From Scatophagus argus (taxonomy: Eukaryota > Chordata > Actinopteri > Scatophagidae): a stretch of DNA of 64,000 bases. Where the stretch lies: NCBI RefSeq assembly GCF_020382885.2, contig NC_058513.1, positions 15,029,641 to 15,093,640 of the forward strand, written 5' to 3'. Under the pieces are notes generated by a model. That model was given only the letters and a program-made list of their open reading frames with translations, was not told the DNA's origin and did not search any database. Of the stretch, positions 27,101 through 39,231 are shown in pieces (position 1 is the stretch's first letter; the number at the start of each line of letters is the position of its first letter). Both the position numbers and the translations under genes were made by a program.

Positions 27101-28248
27101 AAGCAGGTGCCACTGTTGATTGAATCCAAGACACTTTCTTACTTTCTATACTTTGCGTCTTTCATAATTAGTCACCAAACAACAATAAAACACAGTACAT
27201 GGATCTGAAAGTCGTTCTGAGAGTCATTCTTGTGACAAACCTGCTGTGTGCTTTCAGAGAAGAAAAGAAAGGCCTGCTGTTCATGCATCTGTAAAGTGTC
27301 TGACGGTGATAAACAGCATGAACTGCTGCCCGTGGCTACAGAGGTACACCTTTAATGGTTCTAATACTTAAATATTATTGTAAGACAGGGGGACAAAATC
27401 ATCTTCATTTCATTACATGCTAAAATCTCCAGTCACATCAGGTTAACGTTTTGGACCTTAAAAAAACTGTTTACATTCATTTTCAACATCATTACTGCTT
27501 TCAAAAGTGGGGGCAATCAAATTTTCCATGATTGACCAGTGTGGTACAGCCACTTTCTTATTATTTTACAGTAATTTTAGTCAGGGTCATAGCACTCTTA
27601 AACTGCCCTGTACTCTCCTGTAAAGCTTTTCTGAATGAGCTATTTCTTTTTTCAGTTTAAACTCTAATAGAGATGGTGCCAGAATATCAAGTCTAGTAAC
27701 CCATGAAAGCCAGTTAGTGAGTTTTTATTTATTTGTGAATTAAAAAACCTGAGTGGAAATGCTGTGAATACATGATAAACTGAATTGAAACATATGTACG
27801 CAAAGCATGTTCAACACCCACTGGAGCTTCAGCCCCACTGCAGATAAAAAAACAGCAGATGCACTATAATGTTGCGTTAATCATTGCATAAAACAAACAA
27901 TTAAACATCCTTCATGATAAAATGCACTTAATGATATTGTCCACCTGGCTTGTAATACACCATCAGTCTGAGCATGGGGGCAGGACTAGACCCATTCTAA
28001 CATGACCCTATTGATCCGTGTGTGTGCAGATTAAAAGCAGCATTCAGTCAGGAGAGTCTCATGTGTTGCTGCTGATCCTGGAGGAGCTGAAGGGGCTACA
28101 GAGAACTCTGGAACTGCACCTGGGCTGCGGGGAGGAACAAGGGAAGTCCTACCAATGGGCCACGAGAATCAACAAAGCCTTCTTCATTTTCTACATCACC
28201 ACTGTGTCAGTGTTTCTACTGTTCATCTTCATAGAATGGAACAATTAG
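22945..28248 (+). CDS. Cys-loop ligand-gated ion channel subunit, ZACN/5-HT3-like, array gene A
   Basis: Exons: 22945-22984, 23925-24085, 24188-24232, 24389-24498, 25638-25807, 25893-26053, 26550-26760, 26865-27020, 27258-27343, 28030-28248 (452 aa). The start encodes a hydrophobic signal peptide (MRHVAFLLLLVF). The extracellular domain has the Cys-loop at Cys151-Cys165 with FPFD inside, and a QGEWEF motif as in 5-HT3 receptors. M1 follows RRRP (aa 233-236). M2 begins GEKLGFKVTVLL (Glu266 at -1', Thr 6', Leu 9'), which predicts a cation pore. M3 is in exon 8, a Cys-rich cytoplasmic loop (CCSCIC) in exon 9, and M4 at the C-terminus. It is the most diverged member: Ala replaces the loop-B Trp, Gly is at 2', and Asp is at 20'. 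It should form a plasma-membrane pentameric channel; the ligand is unknown. Confidence 0.9.
23130..23490. repeat. Possible interspersed repeat in gene A intron 1
   Basis: The stretch containing 'catgcttcaaacaagttgag' through 'gcgaatgcgtcccacctttt' reads like a non-autonomous DNA element seen repeatedly in fish genomes. I cannot see clear terminal inverted repeats and cannot name a family, so this is a tentative call. Confidence 0.35.
24590..24760. repeat. Possible dispersed fish repeat in gene A intron 4
   Basis: The phrase 'gtcaggtgagaagattgata' followed by a TTAGC-containing stretch matches the same kind of sequence seen at 12,500-12,640 in rnf157. It lies just upstream of the Tc1-derived element at 24,762. 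The family name is unknown to me. Confidence 0.4.
24762..25197 (+). mobile_element. Tc1/mariner-derived non-autonomous element in gene A intron 4
   Basis: Imperfect terminal inverted repeats are visible: CACTATATAAACAAGTAGTA at the left and a complementary ACTTTTGTCTATATAGTG at the right. The interior translates in part as the C-terminal portion of a Tc1-type transposase (FQQGCAPVH, then LDWPTQSP and PIQHLWDEL). The aspartate expected in FQQDNAPxH is Gly here and the expected catalytic Glu in PIE is Gln. The N-terminal half of a transposase is missing, so it is inactive. The same family occurs in introns of genes E and F. Confidence 0.75.
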
Positions 28249-30822
28249 AACAATACCATGCTATGCCTCGGTCTCTGTAGCTCAGTGTCGCTTGCTGCTT
28301 GTAAAAGCATATGTTCTGTATCTACGGCATCTTACTGTATGTCTGTGAAGTTGTAGAAGAGGTTAATTTCACACACAGATACCAGGATTAAGTGAAAACA
28401 AAAAATTGAGATTGAAGAAAGATAAAAGAAAAACAATGACTTCTTTATACTTATGGAAAATGTGAATTCATGATCACTTAGTTGGCTGAAATAAATTAAA
28501 TGGACCTAAAAATGACCTGAGAATGTTTTTAAATGAACACTCTTACCATCCACTACATCAAACGGTGGTTTCATTGAAAGACAATTGGAGGTGCAGCTGT
28601 GTCTGGCGGTTTATGATGTAGGAGATTAATATTTACCCCAAGATGCCCCTCAGTGTGGTCACCACCATTTCCCAAGATCACATGAGCGATGTGACACGAA
28701 TAGAACCAAATCTAATCTAAACGTAATTCAATCAGGACAATCGATTGCTGGAGATTACAGAAGAAACTTCGCTGCTTCCACTTCAAATCCTTCTATTTGA
28801 CAACAGTCTCAGTGTGTGTATGTGTGTGTGAAAGACTAAAAAAAGCACACAAAGCCACTGACTTCAATTAATGTCATGTTTTACACACTGCAATATTTCA
28901 CATTATCTCGTCCTCTCCTCCTGTGCTGTTTCGGTCTACTTTCACCTCACGGCTCATCTGTCACTCTCAGGCTTCTAACCAATTACATTCATCCTCACAG
29001 CAGCCTGATATCCTCGGTGTCATAAACACAACATCTAAACGGGGGGGGGCTGCTCGACTGCCTCGTCCATCACAGTGTGAATCTGCCATCCTGCAGTGGA
29101 CACACTCAGTAACGAGGGTAGACAGAGATGCACATTCGCCACATTCAGTCACACTGGACGTTGATTTGTTTTGTTTCAGCTATGCCAGCAGGCTTGGTTG
29201 ATGAGGCATGATTGATCCCTGCTCCCTCGGTTATGTTTCTTTTTTCATGCCATTCACTCATTCTTTCCTGTTTTGAAACACTCACCTCTTATTTCAGTCA
29301 CTTAAGTTACCTCTCCGAGTGCCTACCTTGCCCTGATTAGTTTTACCTGCTCCTCGTTAGCCTGTGCTCCAATCCCAATGTACTTGAGGCCTGAACTCTC
29401 ACAGACGTCACCCGGTCAGTGTATGAAGGCCTACAATGGTACAAATATAAACGGGAATACAGCATATCGCATCACTTTGTCGGTTTGGGACGTTTTATCT
29501 TATGTTTTTTACTTTCTTCATAGGACAAAGACATTTAAGGGATGAACAACCTGAACTAAATGTCTTTCAGGCTCTTTCATTATAGGATGAGAACCAATTT
29601 ACTCGTTTACGTCAAAACAACGTGATCCAATTACATGTCAGCTTTATTTCATGTAGCTGTTCCTTCCATGTTTATTTAAGTTTAAGTAAGCAGCATCATA
29701 ATGAGACTATGCATTCAAGTACATTATAGCAGCGCAGATCAAATTTAAATGACACAAATACATACGAAGAACATAAAATGAAAGCATTAAAAGACAATTA
29801 CATGAAAAAAAACATGAGCACAAGTACAGTAGAGTACAGTCTCTACGCAGTTCTGGGAGAAAGATGAGATTCCCGTTAGATAGGAAAGTTCTGTTTGAAT
29901 AAAAACATGGCACACAGAATAACAACATCAGATATTCAAGAGCGCCATCATGTGGCTCGCCAATGTTTTTTCCAGGCCTGCCCGGTAACTCTGCATTTTG
30001 CATCACAATGCAGTGAGAACTGAAATCTGCAGAAATGTGGACTTACAGAAAGTGGCCAGAAGCGGCTCAAAATGTCTGCTGGAGAGCCCTCATGCAGTGG
30101 ATTATTTGACAGTGAGAAAGCCCTAAAGCATTTACAAGAAGACCAGAGGACCCCATTCACGGTTCCCACATGCAAAGGGATGCTAAAACATGCTCTGATA
30201 TGATGCTCATGTCAATAAAGAATATGATTTAATCAACCATCAACATAATTTTAATCATACATGATATAAATAAATGCTACACCTATTCTATTCTTTTTAT
30301 CTTATATACTCCTAATTACCACTTTAAATTACTTTTCTCTCTTTATCTGTACTTATTTCTATCATTGTGCAGTTCCCAAATTTCAGCTTCTGGGGATCAA
30401 TAAATAATCAATAATCTTCCTTTGTCTTATTGACTATTTTCTGCTTCACATATGTGGGATTTGTGTGCAAAATGTACAGCCTATTTTTGTCTCCATCAGT
30501 GGCCTTCCTGCTTCTTTTTCCTCACATAAAATAAACAAGAAAAAAAGAATCTGCTGAGATGATCAGTGTGGGAGTGATCATTATTTCCAGATGGTTGTCA
30601 GACTGAACAGACAGAATGAAATTATTAAAAAGAACAAGAACAAAAACGTAAACCTAAAACTAAAAGAGCAGTCAAGCAGCTTGCCCAGCCCTCTTCCTGT
30701 TTGAGGCAATGGTATTATTACTGCAGCAGACTTGGTGACACTTCAGGCAGTCCTGAGGTCAGGGACACACACTGACTGCACAGACGCCTCACTGACTTCG
30801 GATTCTCACAGATGTTGCCGTC
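28249..30822. other. Intergenic region between channel genes A and B
   Basis: The 3' UTR of gene A probably ends after AATAAA at 28,490. Beyond it lies AT-rich DNA with a 10-base G run near 29,040 and a possible LINE-type tail (ggggatcaataaataatc) near 30,393. The last 150 bases are the upstream region of gene B and contain TGCCCAGCCC at 30,682. Short open frames on both strands have no recognisable content. Confidence 0.5.
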
Positions 30823-33800
30823 ATGATGCTCGCTGCTTTCCTCTTTCTGCTCTTCCTCTCCACGGGTAAGCGTTCAGCGTTTTTGCTGTGCTGACTTTCA
30901 CAGTTTCTCTGATGTGCGTTTACAGTTTGCATGCGTCTGCTTCGTGTTGAAGGAGCTAAACCATGTGAGCCATTAGTCACCACAATTCTTTCGAAGGTGA
31001 GAGTAAGACAGAATTGTCAAAAGGAAAAAACAAGAAGAAGGAGAAGGCTTATCAATATTAACATTTTATTCTTTTTAAAGAAGATGGCTTATTATAGCAA
31101 CGATTTAAAAAGAGGAATGTCAGACTGATGAAAAAGTGTCCCGCAAGAACCCTTATCACATCATTATGCTTTAAAACCAAGATCTGAAAATTGTGGCGTG
31201 ACAAATAGCAATTTATGTCTAATGTATGGATCTCAGACAGCCCCATCTAAACTGAAATGGCTGCAAGAATTCTGAAATTCAAAAATCATTAAGTGGACTG
31301 ATGAAATAAAACCCAACAGTCCTGCCAACGCCCATCTCATAATGGCCTTTCAGTGGCCACAGTCGCTGACTATTATGGAAGATATTTACGAGCTGGTGTT
31401 TTTTATGGTTTGATAATAAATTAAGAAGCAGAGAATACTTACCCACAGACACCAATGCTGGTAATTTCTTCTAAATTATAAGTAATTAAGAGCTCGTACA
31501 GTAAATTTGATGTCCAGACAAACTCCAGTCCTGATTTCTTTATTTTTAAGAATAATATCTACCATGATATTTTTGTTGTTGTTGTTTGTTTCTTTTCCTG
31601 AAGATGGAGTGTATCCTGAGCGTAACTGCAGTTATCAGGATGTTTTAAACCACCTGGAGCTGACCAAAAGCAATGAGTTGTATTCCATGACTCGGCCTGT
31701 TAAAAACTACAAACACCCCACACGGGTATTCCTGGAAGTACTGCTCTACGCTATCCTGGATGTGGTAACTGGCTAAAGCTTTACTCAAACGATAATTACG
31801 TCCTTTAATGAGGATATTTTATATTACTGCTCTTACTTGTTAAAAAATTAGTGGATTATTTTATGTTTCATTCAAACTTACTCAAATAGGTTGCCTGATT
31901 CCCGTAGCAAACTGCCATAACTCTTAAGCGTATCCGGCGCACATGAATGATTGGTGGTGTTTCCCTTATAATGTGCCAAAAAGTCACAAAGCAGTATGAA
32001 TAGCATGAACAGTTATGAGACTGGACGACTCACAGCGTACAATACTTTTCTTAATTACGCTGTTAACTTAGTGTCCTGTTAGCAACAGGAGGTGTAATAC
32101 AGCTGGTCTTGGCTATCCAACCAGCTAGCTTTTACCTGTTGTTTCTCTCTATAATTGACTGTGTCTAATAAATGTGATAAAGTGCAGTAAATGTAAGCTT
32201 GTGTTGCTTCCGTTACCGTCTGAATTGTTCACACACATTTCTTTGGTTACAGGTTGAGAAAGAGCAGAAATTCATTCCTTATGTTTGGACTGTCATGGTG
32301 AGTTCTGTCACTAGGTCATAAATCTCACATATCTTGTTGGGCAAATCAAATTTAAAGAAAACCTTTAAAGTAGTACTAATTTGTGTGTCCCCCCTCTCTG
32401 GTCTTTTCTGGTCTTTGTTCCTGTTTTTGACTCTTTGATGTAGAGATGGCACAATGAATACATTTCCTGGGATCCAAATGAGTTCTGTGGGATTGCTAAT
32501 GTTTCTCTTCCTACCGAAATTTTGTGGAAACCAGATCTCACCATTGAGGAAATGTAAGTGTGAATGTATTAGCATGTGCCCACATTGACACGCATGAACA
32601 CTGTGTGCAGTATGGAACACGTAATGTGGATGTGTAGAAGGAGTCATGTTTAAAATCTGATCCCACCTGACCCACAAAAATTATGTAATAATCAACCACC
32701 AAAACCCGTCCTGACCCACAGTCCTCCAGCTTTATCCGTTAACACTTTATAGTAAAGTTCATTATTGATATCTGCCTGAACAGATGCTACAAGGATTTGA
32801 ATTTATTGTACACCTTCACTGTTTAGTTTTAGCAGATCAAGCAGTCAGAACTGCAGTACACAATTAAAACTTGGCCAATCTTGTGATAAAATTCTGTGTT
32901 TACTTCATCAGTCACATTCATTAAGTCAGACTGAGCTTCCATCTCTGTTTTAGGCAAACCCTGACCTCAGGTTAACTTATATAAGAATAATATCAGTCGA
33001 GTTCACACACAGAAAAGATTTTGAATTTGGGAAAAAACAGATCACTGATATTGGGTGAATATTAGTGCAGCTTTAAAGCTGTAGCAAAACATGTGTTTCC
33101 GTATTCACACGTCTCCACGTGTCCTCACGCAGGACAGAGAAGGACAAGGCTCCTCCGAGTCCTTATCTCACCATCAATGATAAAGGTGACGTCGAAGTCC
33201 AGAACGACCAGGTGCTGGTCAGCACCTGCAGGATGCACATTTACAATTTCCCCTTCGACATGCAGAGCTGCAACCTCTCCTTCAAGTCTGTCATACACAC
33301 AGGTGAGAGTGTGATGAGCTGTGTTTATGACTGTATTCAAGAATTTATCATGACATGAGCTCAGTCTGGTTGCCTTAAGTAATATAATATGTGTATGATA
33401 TATACTGGTTTGGTTAAGAATCGAACCTCAGCGAAACATCACCAGATTCCACCACTTATCTTCCATTCTTTTCCTGTTATCTTATCTAAAAACACTCAGT
33501 CAAGGACATTCGTCTCCAGCCGAGCGACAACTCTTCAGAGGCCACAGAGTGGTCTCGCGAGGTGATGCGGACCCAGTACGAATGGCTCTTCATCAACATG
33601 ACAGTGACGACCAACAACGCCAGCGATTTGGAAGGACAAGACGTCATCATTTATACAGTATGTGGTATAGTAGTAGTAGTGTAAAGTATTCACACCGCTT
33701 TGCACATTTTGTTATTTTACAGTCTCATTCCAAAATTAATTAAATTCATTTTTTCCCTTCAAAATTCTACACAAAATACCCCATAATGACAAAGTGAAAC

Positions 33801-36800
33801 AAATTTGCTTGATTTTTTTTGCAAATTTATTAGAAATAATAAACAAAAATATAACATGTACATAAGTAGTATCATGCCAAAGAGTTCAATCTTTGTTTCA
33901 TCAGATCAGAGAATTTTGTTTCTCGTGGTCTGAGAGTCCTTCAGGTGCCTTCTGGCAAACTCCAGGTGGTGGGTTCTTGGTCACCTCCCCGACTAAGGCC
34001 CTTCTACCCTGATCACTCAGTTTAGCTGGGCAGACAGCTCCAGGAAGAGTCCTGGTGGTTCCAAACTTCTTCCACTTACGGATTATGGAGGCCACTGTGC
34101 TCTTTGAGACCTTTAATGTGGCAGAAATCTTTCTGTACCCTTTCCCAGATCTGAGCCTCGACACAATGCTGTCTCGGAGGTCTACAGACAATTCTTTTGA
34201 TTTCATGGCTTAGTTTGTGCTCCGACATGCACCGTCAGCACTGAGGGCTTATATAGACTGGGGTGTGCCTTTCCAAATCACACCCAATCAAATGAATTTA
34301 CCACAGGTCAACTCAATTCAAGTTGTAGAAACCTCTGAAGGATGATCAATGGAAACAGGAGGCACCTGAGCTCAATTTTGAGTGTCATAGCAAAGGGTGT
34401 GAATACTTATGTACATGTTACATTTTTTGTTTTTCATTTTTAATAAATTTGCAAAAATTCAAGCAAAACTTGTTTCACTTTGTCATTATGAGGTATTTTG
34501 TGTAGATTTTTTAGGGAGAAATTTCATTTAATCCATTTTGGAATGAGACTGTAACATAACAAAATGTGGAAAAAGCAAAGCAGGTGCACAGTATACAGCT
34601 ATTAATTAGTATGTTTATCTGACGGCTGTATTTTTGAGATTCATTGTCATAAGATAAAGTTCAGTATACTGCATTATGTCACGACTGAACTACGGACCTG
34701 AACCCAAAAGCATGACTGTCAAAGTTTCAAAGTAAAACTTCTATTCACAAAAGGTACAAACTGAAAATCACTCTTCACAGAGGAAAAAAAATCCTACACT
34801 AATCTAAGAAACAAAAAACTCCCTTGACTCAAACCAGGCTAAGAAAACAAACAGAAAGTCACTTGAACAAAGTAACAAAATAACAAGATCTGGCAGTGGC
34901 AAAGGAACAGGACAAAGGGAGACGAGGACTTTATATACACACAAGGTAAGAGCACAGGTGGAAACAATCAGGGCGGAGACAGGTAACCCCAAAGGAGGGA
35001 AAACAGACAAAGAGAAAAAGCAAATGTGATGGCAATAGACAAACAGGAAGTAATGACAAAGTAACTCAAGAAATCACAAGACAAAAACTGATTAAATAAA
35101 CTTAACATCGTTTCTTGGACATGACACATTATTTTTCCTTTTCCACCTTGTTGCGTTCTGTCCTGCCTGTTCTTTTCCCTTTCTTTGATTCCTTCTGTCC
35201 TTCTCTCTTTTCTCTGCCCATCAAACTGTCCTGTTTTATTCTTTCTGCCTGTTTTTCCTTCCTTCATTAACTGATGTGAGAGTATAAAAAGTCACCACCA
35301 GCTCTTCTTTTCCTTACGATTATTTTTTTCTTAAGTTCATTTGACTGATTTTTTACCATAGTAAAAATCTTAGTGTAAATTTGGTTTCTTCTCTTAACAC
35401 AGCAGATCTGAGCAGTTTGGTGCAGACTGCCTTGTTAGTTGCCCAGGTGGTTAACTTTCTCAGATGTGCAGGAGTAGAAACATCAGCAACCTAACCTTTG
35501 ACCGTCACTTCACAGATCAACATGAAGAGGCGGTCTCTCCTCTACATTGTCAACTTCTTGCTGCCCATCCTGTTCTTTTTGTGTCTGGACTTGGCCTCCT
35601 TCCTGATCTCAGACAGCGGAGGCGAGAAGCTCAGCTTCAAGGTCACCGTGCTGCTGGCCGTCACTGTGCTACAACTTATTCTGAATGAAATTCTGCCTTC
35701 CTCGTCAAACAGGATTCCACTTATAGGTAAATAAGCTCACGCCTTATTCGGACTGTGCTTCATATGAGCTTCACAGACTGACTCAGTGAGTGGTTATTTG
35801 TGTGCATTAACGATGCTGCCTGCCCCTCTCAGCGGTCTACTGCATCGGGATTTTTGCTCTGATGCTGCTGAGCCTCCTGGAGACGATTTTAGTGATGTAT
35901 TTGATGGAGAAAGATTCTTCACCCCAAGATGAGGCAAACAGAAACCAAAGCCTGAGTGAGGAGCCTAACAAACAGGACAAAACCAACATTCAAAGCTGTC
36001 AAAAAGGTGAGAAAAGGGGCCAGTTGCACCAGCAGTTCCTAAGTTCAAAGTGAGTCTAGTTACGAATAACTAGTCTCTACTAGTCCTTATGTAGAGATTA
36101 GTTTTTACAGAAACTTTTTAATCCTAATAACTGCCTCGTCCATCACTGTTGTAAAGCTGACTGCAACAGACAAAACTAGCCTGTGAATATATGACCCACT
36201 TACCGTTGGGCAGAAGAGAATATGAGTTGGCTAATATGGAAGATGATCGACAATCTGACCTGCCATGTGATCAGAAACTCAGCTTAATAGAGAGTAAAGT
36301 GCTATTAACTAAATAACCAATCAATATTAGTGTTAGGATTTTACACACAATTTGAGAAAAAGCTGATGCAACCTAATCCAAAGGTTATTATGTTATCTTT
36401 TAAGTATTTAAAAATACGTTTGTCAATTTTATTATTCTGAAACTGTCTTTGTGTCAAACATGTCCCTTCAGCAGTGCCCAAATGGACTCGGTGTACATGC
36501 ATCTATGATGTGTCTACTAGCGAAACTCCACTTGAACTGCTCCCTGTGGCCAAAGAGGTTAGACTTGGGTTCCATTTTTAATTCTCATCACAATGGACCA
36601 AATGTGATAATATTATAGTATAAACCAGAACCACTTTTGCAGGCCAGCAGCAGCAAATTGATGGACGAATGTCACGCGTTGGAGAAGCTCTCAGACGAGC
36701 TGAAGGAGATTGAGAAAACGCTGTCTCTGCTCCTCAGCGACAGGAAGGAAGACGAGAAGTGTGGTTACTGGACCAGAGTGGCTAAAGGAGTCAACAGAGC

Positions 36801-36873
36801 TTTCTTCGTTTTCTATGTAGCTGTGGTCAGCCTGTTTTTAATTGTTATCTTTTTAAAGTGGAAAAATGCATAG
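30823..36873 (+). CDS. Cys-loop ligand-gated ion channel subunit, ZACN/5-HT3-like, array gene B
   Basis: Exons: 30823-30865, 31604-31764, 32253-32297, 32444-32553, 33133-33302, 33500-33657, 35516-35726, 35833-36006, 36472-36557, 36643-36873 (462 aa). Two adjacent ATGs begin the signal peptide (MMLAAFLFLLFL); the first is used here. Features in order: Cys of NCSYQDV in the N-terminal helix, loop-D Trp in PYVW, DPNEFCGI, Cys-loop Cys152-Cys166, M1 after KRRS, M2 with Glu266 (-1'), Ser 2', Thr 6', Leu 9' and Glu 20', M3 in exon 8, a Cys-containing cytoplasmic segment (CTCIYD), an amphipathic helix and M4 ending in LKWKNA. The loop-B Trp of 5-HT3 receptors is Val (SFKSVIHT). It has N-glycosylation sequons in exon 6 (NSS, NMT, NAS). 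Exon 9 has a tandem CAGCAG acceptor; the first keeps the 86-base length of the paralogs. Confidence 0.92.
33678..34597 (-). mobile_element. Internally deleted Tc1-family transposon in gene B intron 6
   Basis: The ends are long inverted repeats: 'cattttgttattttacagtc' near 33,703 pairs with 'gactgtaacataacaaaatg' near 34,547, and the adjoining 'ttgtcattatgaggtatttt' type sequence is also mirrored. On the minus strand, 34,206 back to about 33,960 encodes the N-terminal DNA-binding part of a Tc1 transposase (MKSKELSVDLRDSIVSRL, then SIIRKWKKFGTTR). The catalytic domain is missing, so this is a non-autonomous derivative of about 0.9 kb. It begins about 20 bases after the exon 6 donor site. Confidence 0.85.
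34678..35135. repeat. Probable dispersed repeat in gene B intron 6
   Basis: The segment starts with tgtcacga and ends with catgacac, a short imperfect terminal inversion. Inside is an A-rich body with phrases such as 'gacgaggactttatatacac' and 'aggtggaaacaatcagggcg', which I recognise as recurring in teleost genomes. The family is not identified. Confidence 0.45.
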
Positions 36874-39231
36874 ATATAATCAAATGATCAATCAAATGTA
36901 AGATGTGACTGGCTTGCTCAGAGGTGGGCACAGTTTAGCAGATAAGGAGGCGGGATAGAGATTCAGCATTTCTTTCTTCACTGTTTTTGTATAAAAGAAA
37001 GTGTACTCCTGGCATTTGCACTCCATATTCAGACCAACTGACATCAACGAAGTCAGTTGCTATACGAAACAAAATAAATAAATAAATAAACTACAGGTCA
37101 CATGAAAAGAACTACAATCGAGGCAGTGCGCACACATGTCCTCCATATACAAGAAACTCATCAGTGTTTTCTTCTTAAGTCATTTTCAACTTTCTAGTTA
37201 AAATCTCTGCTGTCTAAAAAAGTCCCACAGCCTTCAGTCCAGTTTGAACTTTAGCCACAATCCAATTCACTCCTTCTGTTCAGCTTTGGGGTCATTTTGT
37301 AGTTCATTACAAATGAGCCAAACATTGCAAACATATTGTCACATGACAACACTGGTTAAGCCTTTGATTGGACAGTTGCACCATCAGCCCTACACGGATT
37401 CATCGGGAAAAATCCAAACAAGTTATGAACCTCCGTCCCAAATCACTGGACACCTGTATCATAAGCACTGGTTCTGTTAGAGTCCTGAGCACTTAACGGT
37501 AATTTAATGGGAAGATGTACACTGATGAAATCCTTGTTTTCCACAGCCTGGTTTTATGATGACAAAATGTGTACTCTGCTGTTCAGTTATTTTAAGTCCC
37601 TTGTTATACTGCAACTACTGAAGTGCTGATGTTTGCATGTTTTAGGCAGCCTGCGTCTACATTAATGCATATACACAGTATGAACTTGTGATACTCATAT
37701 GTTTGTTGTCTAAAATTCTAATGCACCAAAATTGTATCTAGTATTTACATGTCTTCAGTGAAGTTAATGGTGCTTGCTTTAAACTACATTATGTTATCAG
37801 GTGATGGAATAGCAGCTCTCATGTATGCACAGTACTGGTTTTGAAAATGTGTATCAGACTGTTCATATTACACAAATAAACTGCATTATATCTTTTCTCT
37901 CCTTGTGCAAATGCACACACCCAAACACATGTTTTGTCATTTGTGGGGACCACCATTTTTTGGTCACTTGTGAGGACCAGGAAAGCACAATGGAATTTCA
38001 GTGTGAAGGCCTCTGGCATACTATACTATTATTATTTTTATCCCTCTTTTCACGTATCTCTGTGAGCTCACGCCCTTTAAATCACAAGCATTTTTCTATC
38101 TCATTCTCCTCTACTTCTGATTACAACTTGTCACGTTCTCCTTTAGCCAATCACCCATGGAAATTTCTGCAACCCGCTGCCAATCCTTCACTGCTGCTAC
38201 CTTGGATGTCGCACCAAGTTTCATGTCAAGTCAGCTTCATTCCATCCATCCATCCATCCATCCATCCATCCATCTTCTTCTGCTTCCTCCAGGACCGGGT
38301 CGCGGGGGCAGCAGCTTGAGCAGGGATGCCCAGACTTTCCTCTCCCCAGACAGACACTTTCTCCAGCTCTTCCGGGTGGACCCCAAGGCGTTTCCAGGCC
38401 AGCCGAGTGACATAGTCCCTCCAGCGTGTCCTGGGTCTTCCTCGGGGCCTCCTCCCGGTGGGGCATTCCCGGAACACCTCCCCAGGCATCCAGGGGGCAT
38501 CCAAAACAGATGCCCAAGCCACCTCAACTGGCTCCTTTCGGTGTGGAGGAGCAGCGACTCTACTCCGAGCTCCTCCCGGGTGACAGAGCTCCTCACCCTA
38601 GCTTCATTCCTCACTACCACTAGTTCTCCAGAGGAAGTCTCCTCCATAATGGAAGCACCTCAGTTGTCAGAGTGCTTTCTGTAGTGCTCCGCTTCCTGTG
38701 AGGGTCTACATGCCAAAATCTTTTTTTTTTGTTTTTTCTAAATTTATCTTTCTTCAGTTATGTCTTTTTCTTTTCTTTCTTATTAGTCTCTCTGAATTGA
38801 AATGAACTGTGCTGTGAAAATGTGGTGCAGTCACCAGTCACACATGAGTCCAGACTGGATAATCATCATAAATCAATGTAAATTGTATAAATCCTTGGTT
38901 TGTGCTTGTTTGACACAAAACTACTTCCAGGAGCAGATCCTATATTGACTTACTTTACTAAACAGCCACATCAACGACAACAATAAGTAAACTGCTTTTT
39001 GTTTGATAGCAAAATTGATCTGCCCACAGGCTGTTAAGCCTTGAGGGTGTTGGCAGTTCTTGGCAGCTCTGCTGCATTAAGTGTGCTTCTACTGTGAGAC
39101 TAATGAGATTAAAAAAAGTGTGCATCATTAAACTTGGCCAGCCTTCTTCCAGTACAAGACAGTGCTATTATTCCTGCGTCAAACATTTCTAGACGACACA
39201 GAGAGGTCAGGGATGCACAGTTACTGTGCGG
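36874..39231. other. Intergenic region between gene B and pseudogene C
   Basis: The gene B 3' UTR may end at AATAAA near 37,073. The region carries a LINE 3' remnant at 38,240-38,650 and otherwise AT-rich DNA. Upstream of the C exon 1, TTGGCCAGCC at 39,134 corresponds to the promoter word shared by the array. No intact gene is present. Confidence 0.5.
38240..38650 (-). mobile_element. LINE 3' end (RTE/Rex-like), 5'-truncated and frameshifted
   Basis: On the minus strand, two overlapping frames together give the C-terminal reverse-transcriptase tail seen in fish LINEs: RSQLRWLGHL in one frame and CPTGRRPRGRPRTRWRDYV in another, so a frameshift is present. The copy ends in a GGAT tandem tail (CCAT at 38,241-38,272 on the + strand), as in Rex3/RTE-type elements. 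It is clearly dead. The family assignment is from memory of the motif. Confidence 0.7.

Noticed and set aside
29707-30175. Minus-strand open frames between A and B as a gene
   Set aside because: Two unrelated short frames without splice signals, domain motifs or a paralog in the array.
33901-34206. Minus-strand ORF with helix-turn-helix similarity as a host gene
   Set aside because: It is the N-terminal part of a Tc1 transposase inside inverted repeats, with no catalytic domain.
38241-38272. CRISPR-like regular repeats
   Set aside because: Simple tetranucleotide repeat at a LINE tail in a vertebrate genome, with no spacers.
38237-38647. 136-residue minus-strand ORF as a novel protein
   Set aside because: It is a frameshifted LINE C-terminal remnant ending in a GGAT tail.
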